Shown here piece by piece: positions 46,438 through 53,783 of a DNA stretch of 64,000 bases; positions within the stretch are counted from its first letter, which is position 1; every line of letters starts with the position of its first letter. The stretch covers positions 1 through 64,000 of the forward strand of contig NZ_QSIL01000004.1 of assembly GCF_003469185.1 (NCBI RefSeq), given 5' to 3'. A program made the translations under genes and the position numbers. Origin of the DNA: Collinsella sp. AM34-10. GTDB taxonomy: Bacteria > Actinomycetota > Coriobacteriia > Coriobacteriales > Coriobacteriaceae. Under the pieces are notes generated by a model. The model worked only from the letters and a program-made list of their open reading frames with translations, had not been told where the DNA came from and did not search any database.

Positions 46438-47195
46438 TGATGGCATCCGACGATAAAACCGAGCGCACTGAGGTGTCCGCCGTGCCGCTGTACCAGCAGG
46501 TAATGGACGACCTAAAAGGCGAGATCGCGCGTGGCGTGTACGCATCCGGCTCGCGCATTCCTTCCGAGATGGAGCTCGCGAAGTACTACGGCGTGGGACG
46601 CATCACCGTGCGCCGCGCCGTCGAGGAGCTGTCGCGCGCGGGGTATCTCAACCGCCAGCAGGGGAGGGGCACGTTTGTGTGCGCGCCCAAGCTCAAGCGC
46701 AAGATTGTCCAGAAGGGTGACGTTCAGAGCTTTTCCGAGGGTTGCGCTGCCAATGATATGGTGGCCGGAGCACGCCTGGTGTCGCGCACGGTGGTTGCGG
46801 CGACGCGCGAGGACGCGGCGTTTTTTGGGGTGGAACCCGGCTGCGAGCTCATCGTTGTCGAGCGCGTGCGCACGGCAGACGGCGTGCCCGTCATGCTCGA
46901 GAACAACGCCTTTGTGCTGGCCGACCATCCCTATCTGCAGACGCTTGCCGACAAGGACCTTACGGACAATTCCATCTTTGCGCTCATTGCCGAGCATTCG
47001 GGCCGCGCGCCGCTCAAGTCCGACCCCTGTACGGTGGAGATTGCGCTTGCCGATGCTCAGGCGGCCCCGCTGCTGGAGGTGCCGGTCGGCGAGCCGCTCT
47101 TCTATATGGAGGCGTACTTTACCGATGAGGACGAGCGGCCCTTGCTGCTCGGGCGCCAAAAGATCGTGGGCTCGCGCTACGTGTTCGACATCTAA
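46437..47195 (+). CDS. GntR/UTRA transcriptional regulator (third)
   Basis: A 252-residue HutC-type regulator. The winged helix is at about 18-85 (GSRIPSEMELAKYYGVGRITVRRAVEEL) and the UTRA domain is at about 100-248. The ATG at 46437 shares one base with the recQ stop; a second ATG follows immediately. It precedes the third SIS deglycase gene, and ATAGAACAA repeats fill the gap, so it most likely controls that gene. It is paralogous to the regulator at 43422. Confidence 0.9.
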   Translation: MMASDDKTERTEVSAVPLYQQVMDDLKGEIARGVYASGSRIPSEMELAKYYGVGRITVRRAVEELSRAGYLNRQQGRGTFVCAPKLKRKIVQKGDVQSFSEGCAANDMVAGARLVSRTVVAATREDAAFFGVEPGCELIVVERVRTADGVPVMLENNAFVLADHPYLQTLADKDLTDNSIFALIAEHSGRAPLKSDPCTVEIALADAQAAPLLEVPVGEPLFYMEAYFTDEDERPLLLGRQKIVGSRYVFDI

Positions 47196-47204
47196 CGTCC
47201 ACAG

Positions 47205-47310
47205 ATAGAACAATATAGAACAAATTTGGTGAAATGACTTCACGGGCGTCGTCGTGCGTGCTATAAATAGGACAACATAGAACGACAGCAGGTACGAGCT
47301 GTCGTCGTTC
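47205..47310 (+). promoter_or_regulatory. ATAGAACAA direct repeats and hairpin before the third SIS gene
   Basis: ATAGAACAATATAGAACAA lies at 47205-47223 and ATAGGACAACATAGAACGAC at 47267-47286: two tandem pairs with the half-sites ten bases apart, as for a regulator binding one helix face. GAACGACAGC (about 47280) then pairs with GCTGTCGTCGTTC (47298) in the leader. A TATAAA box lies near 47262. Likely operators of the GntR protein encoded just upstream. Confidence 0.6.
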
Positions 47311-47339
47311 TAAACCGCCACACAAGGAGGGGCACCACC

Positions 47340-48308
47340 ATGAACGCACATGATCTGGTTCAGGAAATTATCGAGCGCAAGGGCAAGATCGAAAACGTCT
47401 TTTGGATCGCTTGTGGCGGTTCGATGATCGACCTGATGCCGGCCAACGAGCTGCTCAAGCGCGAGGCCACCACGTTTACCTCGACGGTCTACACGGCACG
47501 CGAGTTTTGCCTGATGGCCCCCAAGAGCTTAGGGCCGAAGTCGCTCGTTATTGCCTGCAGCCACAGCGGCAACACGCAGGAGGTCGTCGACGGCTGCGAG
47601 ATGGCACTGGCCGCCGGCGCCGAGGTCGTCGCCCTCACCGACTGCGAGGGCTCCAAGATCGATAACGGCAAGTGGACTACCTGGGTCTACCCCTGGGGCG
47701 AGGGCGTGTCGCAGGCCGAGGTGCCGCAGGGCATCGGCGCCCTGATCGCTGCCGAGCTGCTCGACCAGCAGGAAGGCTACGAGGCGCTCGCCGACATGTA
47801 CGAGGGCCTCAAGCAGATGGATGTGCTGCTGCCCGCCGCCCGCGAGAAGGTCAACGCCGAGCTGGGCGCCCGCTTTGCCGAGCTCTGCCAGCAGCACAAG
47901 TTCTTCTATATCCTGGGGTCCGGCCCCAACTTTAGTCAGACCTACGCCATGGCCATCTGCTCGCTCATGGAGATGCAGTGGCAGCACTGCTGCTATATCC
48001 ACTCCGGCGAGTACTTCCACGGCCCCTTCGAGGCTACCGAGCCCGGCGTGTTCTACTTTGTGCAGCTTGGCGCGGGCGAGTGCCGTCCCATGGAGGAGCG
48101 CGCGCTCGCGTTCCTCAACACGCACACCGATACGGTCATGGTGCTCGATGCGCTCGAGTACGGCGTGGGCGAGGTGCCCGCCAGCGTGCGTTCGTTCCTG
48201 GAGCCGATCTTCTTCTATGCGATGAGCTGCGAGCTGCGCGCCGCCCGCGGCAAGGTGTTCGACCACAGCCCCGAGATCCGTCGCTACATGGGCATCGAGC
48301 AGTACTAG
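47340..48308 (+). CDS. SIS-domain sugar-amine deglycase, FrlB/FraB-like (third of three)
   Basis: A 322-residue double-SIS protein. The sugar-phosphate site is FWIACGGSMIDLMPANELL and ACSHSGNTQE. Glu211 and His227 (GEYFHGPFE) show the same 16-residue spacing as the other two. It differs most from the first copy (its end is RRYMGIEQY). CAAGGAGGGG gives a strong start. It has no PTS of its own nearby, only the GntR gene upstream, so it may process a second substrate imported by the same Man-family PTS. Confidence 0.87.
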   Translation: MNAHDLVQEIIERKGKIENVFWIACGGSMIDLMPANELLKREATTFTSTVYTAREFCLMAPKSLGPKSLVIACSHSGNTQEVVDGCEMALAAGAEVVALTDCEGSKIDNGKWTTWVYPWGEGVSQAEVPQGIGALIAAELLDQQEGYEALADMYEGLKQMDVLLPAAREKVNAELGARFAELCQQHKFFYILGSGPNFSQTYAMAICSLMEMQWQHCCYIHSGEYFHGPFEATEPGVFYFVQLGAGECRPMEERALAFLNTHTDTVMVLDALEYGVGEVPASVRSFLEPIFFYAMSCELRAARGKVFDHSPEIRRYMGIEQY

Positions 48309-48329
48309 GTAACGGGAATTATCTTTTTG

Positions 48330-48362
48330 ACGGGGTCTGCGCTGCGCGCGGGCCCCGTTTTG
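48330..48362 (+). terminator. Terminator of the third SIS gene
   Basis: ACGGGG pairs with CCCCGT through a GC-rich loop, followed by TTTTGCGTT. Confidence 0.65.
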
Positions 48363-48420
48363 CGTTGTGGCGGCCGGATTTGTGTTTGCGCGAAAACGAA
48401 GGTGAATACTTTTCCGCGAT

Positions 48421-48554
48421 GTGAACGACCTATTTTGGACCCCCGAAGCATCCACACTTTTTGGCGGCAAAACTGCAGGAAAAACCCGACGGAACCGCAG
48501 GAAACAGCGCCTGAAAAATGTCGATGCTTCGGGGGCTCGATTTTACTCGTTCAC
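48421..48554. repeat. Palindromic element with CCCCCGAAGCATC arms
   Basis: GTGAACGA (48421) mirrors TCGTTCAC (48547), and CCCCCGAAGCATC (48440) mirrors GATGCTTCGGGGG (48523) exactly. The centre holds two similar GCAGGAAA blocks (near 48474 and 48498). No gene lies between 48309 and 48686. Confidence 0.7.
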
Positions 48555-48602
48555 TTCTCGGGAAAAGTATTAGACCTAAATGTGCGAGGGTGTTGCATGA
48601 GC

Positions 48603-48643
48603 AAAAAAAGCGGGCCGCGCCGGGGATTTCCGGCGCGGCCCGC
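48603..48643 (-). terminator. Terminator of the dehydrogenase gene
   Basis: Perfect 14-bp stem GCGGGCCGCGCCGG with CCGGCGCGGCCCGC. On the minus strand it is followed by a T-run (plus-strand AAAAAAA at 48603). Confidence 0.9.
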
Positions 48644-48686
48644 TTAGTATCGCGCTTAGATTCGCAAGGTTGCGGCAGCCGGCGGC

Positions 48687-49664
48687 CTACTTCGCGTCGT
48701 ATGCCTCGGCGTCCCACCAGTCGAGCTGGGCGATGTTGTCGCGAATGTGCTGGCAGCTCTTGTGGAAGCCCTCGAGCTCATACTCGGAAAGGTCGAGCGT
48801 GTAGACCTCCTCGACGCCCTCGGCACCGATCACACACGGCAGGGAGGTGAAGATGCCCTCCTCGCCATACTGGCCGGTCATGAGCGTGGAGGCGGAAAGC
48901 ACGGCGTGCTCGTTGTGAAGCACAGCGGCGCAGACGCGCGCGGCGGAGTTGGCGACGGCGTACTCGGTGCACTGCTTGCCCTGGTAGGTCACATAGCCGC
49001 CCTTGCGTGCAAGCTCCTCGACCTCCATGTGGTCGAAGGCGTACTTGTCGGGGTTCTCGGCCTGAAGCTCGTTAAGGCTCTTGCCGGCGATGGCCGCGGC
49101 CTTAAAGGCTGCAAGCTGGCTAAAGCCGTGCTCGCCGATCATATAGGCGTCGATGGACTTGGGGCTCACGCCGACCTTCTTGGAGATCTCGGTGCGCAGG
49201 CGGGCGGAGTCCAGGCCGCAGCCCGAGCCGATGATCTTCTTGGGATCGTAGCCGGTCAGGTGCCACAGCTCGGTGCACACGACGTCGCAGGGGTTGGAGA
49301 TGCTCACGAAGATACCGTCAAAGCCGGCGTCGACGATGCGCTTGGCAAAGGTGCGGGCGGCGTCGGTGGTAAAGAACAGCTCGCCGTCGCGGTTGCCAGC
49401 AGCAAGCGCGACCTTGCCGGCGGCGTTGACGATGACGTCGCAGCAGGCCAGCTCCTCGTAGTGGTCATAGCAGTTGACGATCTTGGTGTTGTACGGGACA
49501 AACGAAAGGGAGTCGCGCAGGTCCTGGACCTCGGACGTCACCTTGGCCTCGTTGATATCGCACAGGTACAGCTCATCGGCAATGCCCTGCATGAGCAGGC
49601 TGTTGGCGACATGTGCTCCTACGTGGCCCTGGCCGACCACACCGATCTTACGCGTCTGGTACAT
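48687..49664 (-). CDS. L-2-hydroxyisocaproate/L-lactate dehydrogenase family protein
   Basis: A 325-residue NAD-dependent 2-hydroxyacid dehydrogenase of the LDH/MDH superfamily. The NAD-binding GQGHVGAHVA, the VSISNPCDVV strand, the substrate Arg in LDSARLR and the catalytic His179 in GEHGFSQ are visible. The substrate loop and the EEARKGGYVTYQGK region resemble lactobacillar L-HicDH more than classical LDH, so it may reduce branched 2-oxo acids as well as pyruvate. GAAAGGATAC precedes the ATG at 49664; an upstream in-frame start lacks a ribosome site. It regenerates NAD in fermentation. Confidence 0.87.
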   Translation of the reverse strand: MYQTRKIGVVGQGHVGAHVANSLLMQGIADELYLCDINEAKVTSEVQDLRDSLSFVPYNTKIVNCYDHYEELACCDVIVNAAGKVALAAGNRDGELFFTTDAARTFAKRIVDAGFDGIFVSISNPCDVVCTELWHLTGYDPKKIIGSGCGLDSARLRTEISKKVGVSPKSIDAYMIGEHGFSQLAAFKAAAIAGKSLNELQAENPDKYAFDHMEVEELARKGGYVTYQGKQCTEYAVANSAARVCAAVLHNEHAVLSASTLMTGQYGEEGIFTSLPCVIGAEGVEEVYTLDLSEYELEGFHKSCQHIRDNIAQLDWWDAEAYDAK

Positions 49665-49876
49665 ATACGTATCCTTTCGGCCGAGTTTTTCGCGTCGAAC
49701 CATTGTAGCGTCCAGCTGCCACTTTGCTAGACTAAAGCGCCGTAGATTTTTTGGGACATGCCTTAATCTCTACTTTTGGAGTGATTTGGGCCGCTGACGG
49801 CATCGCTGGGCGATGTGCTCGCGCGGATGGGGCCGGTCGTTGTACCATAGCTGCAACTGACTCATAAGGAGCATCC
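49665..49876. promoter_or_regulatory. Divergent promoter region between dehydrogenase and metA
   Basis: A minus-strand TACAAT box lies at 49706-49711. On the plus strand the metA ribosome site is ATAAGGAGC. No riboswitch fold is evident to me. Confidence 0.3.
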
Positions 49877-50803
49877 ATGCCCATTCGCATTCCCGACGCC
49901 CTCCCTGCCGCCGCGCAGCTCGAGAGCGAGAACATCTTTGTCATGACCGAGTACCGCGCGCTGCACCAGGACATCCGTCCGCTGCGCGTGCTCATCCTCA
50001 ACCTCATGCCCACCAAGATCGCCACCGAGACGCAGATCATGCGCAAGCTCTCCAACACGCCGCTGCAGGTGGAGGTGGACCTGCTGCGCACCAAGACGCA
50101 CGAGGCCACGCACGTGAGCGCCGGCCATCTGGAGACGTTCTACCGCACGTTCGACGACATCCGCGACATCCACTACGACGGCCTGATCATCACGGGCGCG
50201 CCGGTGGAGCAGATGCCGTTCGAGGAGGTCGACTACTGGCCCGAGCTCTGCCAGATCATGGATTGGTCCACCACGCATGTGCACTCTACGCTGCATATTT
50301 GTTGGGGCGCGCAGGCGGGGCTCTACCATCATTACGGTATCCAGAAGTACGATCTGCCGGCAAAGGCGAGCGGCGTGTTCGAGCATTATCTGGTGAAGCC
50401 GCAAAGCCCGCTGGTCCGCGGCTTCGACGACCGTTTCTATGCCGTGCACTCGCGCAACACCGATGTGCGCCGCGAGGACGTGGAGGCCGAGCCGCAGCTT
50501 GAGGTCGTGGCCGTGTCCGACGAGGTGGGCCTGTATATCGTCAAGTCGACCGACAGCCGCCGCTTCTTTGTCTTTGGCCATCCCGAGTACGATACCGACA
50601 CGCTGCGTTTGGAGTACGAGCGCGACGTGAAGCGCGGGCTTAACCCTCAGGTGCCGGCGCATTACTTCCCGAACGACGACCCCACCGCCGAGCCGCGCAA
50701 CGTCTGGCGCAGTCAGGCTCAGCTGTTCTACACCAACTGGCTCAACTACTACGTCTACCAGACCACGCCCTACGACCTGGCCCGCGCCGGCGAGGAGCAC
50801 TAG
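49877..50803 (+). CDS. metA: Homoserine O-acetyltransferase (MetA family)
   Basis: A 308-residue class I glutamine amidotransferase-like acyltransferase. It acylates homoserine in methionine synthesis. Nucleophile Cys142 lies in HICWGAQAG and the His235/Glu237 pair in GHPEYD. Residue 111 is Glu (GAPVEQ); in this family Glu111 goes with acetyl-CoA and Gly111 with succinyl-CoA, so acetyl transfer is predicted. Length and start (AAGGAGC) are normal. It is monocistronic. Confidence 0.93.
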   Translation: MPIRIPDALPAAAQLESENIFVMTEYRALHQDIRPLRVLILNLMPTKIATETQIMRKLSNTPLQVEVDLLRTKTHEATHVSAGHLETFYRTFDDIRDIHYDGLIITGAPVEQMPFEEVDYWPELCQIMDWSTTHVHSTLHICWGAQAGLYHHYGIQKYDLPAKASGVFEHYLVKPQSPLVRGFDDRFYAVHSRNTDVRREDVEAEPQLEVVAVSDEVGLYIVKSTDSRRFFVFGHPEYDTDTLRLEYERDVKRGLNPQVPAHYFPNDDPTAEPRNVWRSQAQLFYTNWLNYYVYQTTPYDLARAGEEH

Positions 50804-51256
50804 GCTGCGGCCGTGGCTGCGACTGTGGCTGTGCTCACGGCATGACGAGCGTGGATTATCGGACACGCGAGCGTGGATTTTCGGACGTTTACAAATCGAG
50901 CGTGGATAATCTCCCACTTTTGGCTTGAAACTAGGCTCAAAACGGGAGATTATCCACGCTCATTTTTTATATGTAGATGCCGATGGCTCGGCTAAGAGAC
51001 GGTGCGCGCAGAGGCAAGTTCGCATTTGGCGTGGTCTTGAATCTCGACGGGTTTTTCTTTCTGATAATCCGATGGACCAAGGCATCAAATTGTGGAGACA
51101 GGGACCTCTCGACAACCGCCCTACCTGCAGATATAAGCCATCAGCCTAAAACGTCCAAAACCGTCAAGCATTTGGTCAGCGCCTGGACAGCATTTGGTCA
51201 GACTTCGCATGAAACCGTCTGGTACGTTTGCGCCGTTCCAAGATTTGGGAGGCGAC
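50804..51256. repeat. Intergenic region with GAGCGTGGAT repeats and palindrome
   Basis: GAGCGTGGATTATCGGAC (50847) and GAGCGTGGATTTTCGGAC (50870) precede a palindrome with arms 50898-50915 and 50944-50961 and a 28-base loop, then a TTTTTT run. From about 51000 to 51256 I see no gene or repeat, only the upstream region of the next gene. Confidence 0.75.
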
Positions 51257-52219
51257 ATGGGAAACATGACGGCGAATCAAAGGCTTACAAGTCACATTAA
51301 AGCATGCGAACAGCAGATGAGCTGCGTGTACGCACGCACGACGGCGGAGGCAAAGCAGATTGAGCGGCGGGTGGCGGCGGGAAGTCTAGAGGCGGTCATG
51401 CCGGGGCTGTATGCGCGTCCGGATTATTGGTCCGAGCTCAAGTTTCGGCAGCGTTATCTGCATCGGGTGCGGGCCCTTGCGCAAAAGCATCCCGACTGGA
51501 CGTTTTGCTCCTATACGGCGGCTGTTATCTATGGCCTTTCGGTTTCGCATGCCAATTTGACGCACATCCATATCGCCGCGGCGCCGGCGCAATCGACGAC
51601 GCCCGGCTCTCAGGTGATTCGCCATCGTTATGCTCGTCAAACACGGGCAATCCAGATGGATATTGCCGTGACCGATATCAATCAAACGATTACGGATTGC
51701 CTGGTCGATGCATCGTTTGTCGAGGGACTGATCATTGCGGACTCGGCGCTTCATGAGCAGCTGTTGTCGAAGGAGCATCTCGTTGAGGCAGTCGACAAGC
51801 TTGGCTTAAATCGTCGCGGTGTTGTGACGGCGCGAAGTGTTGCGCGGTGTGCCGATGGCCTATCGGAAAGCGGTGGCGAGTCCAAGGCGCGTGCTCTGAT
51901 GATTGAGCGCGGCTGGCAGACGCCGGAGCTGCAAGTTGAGCTGTTCGACCCGGTTGAACCGGGGCGGCCGTATCGAGTTGACTACTTGTGGCGTGTGGGC
52001 GACCGGCTGATTATCGGAGAGTTCGACGGATTCGTTAAAAGCGAGAAGGCAGCGGAGGAGGGCAAGCTCGCGAAGGCGCAGTTTGATGAGCGCCAGCGCG
52101 AGTCGAGGCTTTCGCTGCTTGATAACTGCAAGATCGTGCGCTTGTGCTGGGATGATTTGAGGGACCCGTCAAAGCTCGATCGCAAACTCAAAGTTGCCGG
52201 CGTGCCGCGTGCGTGTTGA
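51257..52219 (+). CDS. AbiEi-like protein with DUF559-type C-terminal domain
   Basis: A 320-residue protein. An N-terminal winged-helix AbiEi-like region includes a GLYARPDYW strand and CSYTAAVIYGLSV. The middle resembles actinobacterial AbiEi-type proteins (VTDINQTITDCLVDASF). The C-terminal part (about 215-315), with YRVDYLWRVGDRLIIGEFDG, looks like a DUF559/Vsr-type PD-(D/E)xK nuclease fold. GGGAGGC sets the start. No AbiEii nucleotidyltransferase toxin is adjacent, so it is an orphan. It is flanked on both sides by copies of the same palindrome. Function is unknown; defence or DNA processing is possible. Confidence 0.7.
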   Translation: MGNMTANQRLTSHIKACEQQMSCVYARTTAEAKQIERRVAAGSLEAVMPGLYARPDYWSELKFRQRYLHRVRALAQKHPDWTFCSYTAAVIYGLSVSHANLTHIHIAAAPAQSTTPGSQVIRHRYARQTRAIQMDIAVTDINQTITDCLVDASFVEGLIIADSALHEQLLSKEHLVEAVDKLGLNRRGVVTARSVARCADGLSESGGESKARALMIERGWQTPELQVELFDPVEPGRPYRVDYLWRVGDRLIIGEFDGFVKSEKAAEEGKLAKAQFDERQRESRLSLLDNCKIVRLCWDDLRDPSKLDRKLKVAGVPRAC

Positions 52220-52247
52220 GGCGGTTGCAGGACGTTGAGCCGCACGA

Positions 52248-52334
52248 GCGCGGAAATCCAGACGGACGAGCGTGGATAATCTCCCACTTTTGGCTCGTAA
52301 GGGGGCTCAAAGCGGGAGATTATCCACGCTCATC
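52248..52334. repeat. GAGCGTGGATAATCTCCC palindrome, third copy
   Basis: Arms 52268-52285 and 52314-52331 match those at 44263 and 50898 exactly, again with a 28-base loop. A partial GAGCGCGGAAATCC copy lies near 52248. Confidence 0.85.
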
Positions 52335-52357
52335 TTGCGGGTGCGATACAGCGGCGA

Positions 52358-52954
52358 TCAGGCGCTGATGATGTGGGGTAGCGGCAGGTCGTGGGCGTCG
52401 GTGGGAACGTGGTCGACACGCTGCTCGTCAAAGGCAATGCCGATGATTTGGCATGCGGGCGAGAGCGTGGGCAGATAGCGGTCGTAGCAGCCGCCGCCGT
52501 AGCCTAGGCGCGCGCCGGCGCGGTCGAAGGCTACAAGCGGCACGATGGCCATGTCGAGGGCCTCGGCAGGCACGATAGGGAAGCGGTCGTTGTCGATGTC
52601 CACGGCCGCAAAGACCCGCGTGGGGTGGGCGATAAACGGCGCCGCGGACGCATCGCCGGCGGCAACTGCCCGCATGCACATGCGCTGGCCACAAGCTGCG
52701 GCGTCTGTTGCCGAGAGCATGCACGGATAGGCCACGCGCCAGCCGCGTTTGGCGGCCGCTGCGGCAAACGCGGCAGGATCGACTTCGGAACCCATCGCGG
52801 CATAGACGGCAACGATGCGCGGCGCCGCGGCATCCGAGCGATCCAACAGCTCAACAAGTCGCGCACAGATAACGGCAGACTTCGCAGCACGCACATCCAA
52901 ATCAAGAGCATCGCGCCGAGCAATCATCGCCCGTCGCAACTCAGCCTTGTCCAT
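52358..52954 (-). CDS. 5-formyltetrahydrofolate cyclo-ligase
   Basis: A 198-residue enzyme that converts 5-formyl-THF to 5,10-methenyl-THF with ATP. The N-terminal KAELRRAMIARRDAL and the nucleotide-binding GARLGYGGGCYDRYLP are the family signatures. The start at 52954 follows GAGGAGGCTGGG on the minus strand; a longer frame starting at 52981 lacks such a site. Copy C of the 45-bp repeat ends about 18 bases upstream of this start. Confidence 0.92.
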   Translation of the reverse strand: MDKAELRRAMIARRDALDLDVRAAKSAVICARLVELLDRSDAAAPRIVAVYAAMGSEVDPAAFAAAAAKRGWRVAYPCMLSATDAAACGQRMCMRAVAAGDASAAPFIAHPTRVFAAVDIDNDRFPIVPAEALDMAIVPLVAFDRAGARLGYGGGCYDRYLPTLSPACQIIGIAFDEQRVDHVPTDAHDLPLPHIISA

Positions 52955-52972
52955 CCCAGCCTCCTCTAGCAA

Positions 52973-53017
52973 ACCTGCCAAAAAGGGACAGGTTTATTTT
53001 GGTAGGTTTTATCTGGG
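52973..53017 (-). repeat. 45-bp leader repeat, copy C
   Basis: Exact reverse complement of copy A at 41152-41196, nearly 12 kb away. Read on the minus strand, it has the same orientation and almost the same distance to the downstream start codon as copy A. Confidence 0.9.
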
Positions 53018-53100
53018 CAAACGCGATATGGGCAGTAAAGCCACCGCAAATATGCCTGTGAACTGCGCCCTTTGTGGTTGTTTGGGCCTATGCGTTAATG

Positions 53101-53430
53101 CTATAACGCCGCAGCGATTGCTTCAGTCACAAACTTATTGAGTGACTCACCCTTCTTTGCCGCTGCCAGCGCCGCTTGCTTGTGGAGCTCAGAGCCCGTT
53201 CTTACGTTGAACGAGCCCTTAAAAGCCCGCTCGGGTTCCTTGCCTTTCTCGGCGCAAAACTCAAGGTAATCGTCGACGGCGTCGTGGAAGCATTGCTCCA
53301 CCTCTTCAGCTGTGGAGCCTTCAAATACGATTGCGTCCCTAATGCCGGTGACCATACCTGTTAGCACATGCTGTTCGGCATCGAACTCGACTGGGGCGAA
53401 ATAACCCTTGTATGCCAAAACGTTACTCAT
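53101..53430 (-). CDS. HicB-like antitoxin
   Basis: A 109-residue protein. The N-terminal HicB fold (GYFAPVEFDAEQHVLTGMVTGI, then TAEEVEQCFHDAVDDYLEFC) is followed by a C-terminal ribbon-helix-helix-like segment (GSFNVRTGSELHKQAALAAAKKGESLNKFVTEAI). It would bind the partner toxin and repress the operon. The start at 53430 follows GGAGGT and overlaps the HicA-like frame by eight bases, as in coupled toxin-antitoxin pairs with toxin first. Confidence 0.87.
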   Translation of the reverse strand: MSNVLAYKGYFAPVEFDAEQHVLTGMVTGIRDAIVFEGSTAEEVEQCFHDAVDDYLEFCAEKGKEPERAFKGSFNVRTGSELHKQAALAAAKKGESLNKFVTEAIAAAL

Positions 53431-53686
53431 GACTACCTCCGACATCTTGCAGAAATCGAACGATGTTTCGAATGGTCCCCGCCGTCAATTCGTCAGATGG
53501 ATGTGGCGCGTGCATTACGAACATCCTGCCATCTGATGGCCTGTAGAAGCGAATGCGCGATCCGGATGTCTTGCCTTTGTTGTCCATTTCAAAGCCATAC
53601 GAAGCCAAGACTTTTAAAAAATCGGTATACCGATACGTCGAAGGGCAGCTAAGCAGTTGGGCGATGAGTTTATCGGTCCGAGTCAT
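53423..53686 (-). CDS. HicA-like mRNA interferase, variant active site
   Basis: An 87-residue double-stranded RNA-binding-fold protein resembling HicA: VLASYGFEMDNK, RIRFYRPSDGR and HPSDELTAGTIRNIVRFL. Classical HicA has a catalytic His in a GSHHVF-type motif; here the position reads GSRIRF, so the usual His is missing. It may use another residue (the His in MHAPHP is a candidate) or be a non-toxic variant. Toxin-first order and overlap with the antitoxin are standard. Confidence 0.78.
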   Translation of the reverse strand: MTRTDKLIAQLLSCPSTYRYTDFLKVLASYGFEMDNKGKTSGSRIRFYRPSDGRMFVMHAPHPSDELTAGTIRNIVRFLQDVGGSHE

Positions 53687-53700
53687 CCCGCCTCACATTC

Positions 53701-53775
53701 TGCAACTATATCTTAGTTGCAATTTAAGTCCGATGCAAGCACCCCTATTATAGAACATGTGTACGTATAGAACAA
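53701..53775 (-). promoter_or_regulatory. Promoter and operator of the HicAB pair
   Basis: On the minus strand a -35 TTGTTC (53775-53770) and a -10 TATAAT (53752-53747) are separated by 17 bases. Between the -10 and the gene lies the palindrome TGCAACTA/TAGTTGCA (53701-53708 and 53714-53721), a likely site for antitoxin autoregulation. Confidence 0.75.
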
Positions 53776-53783
53776 GTGTTCGA

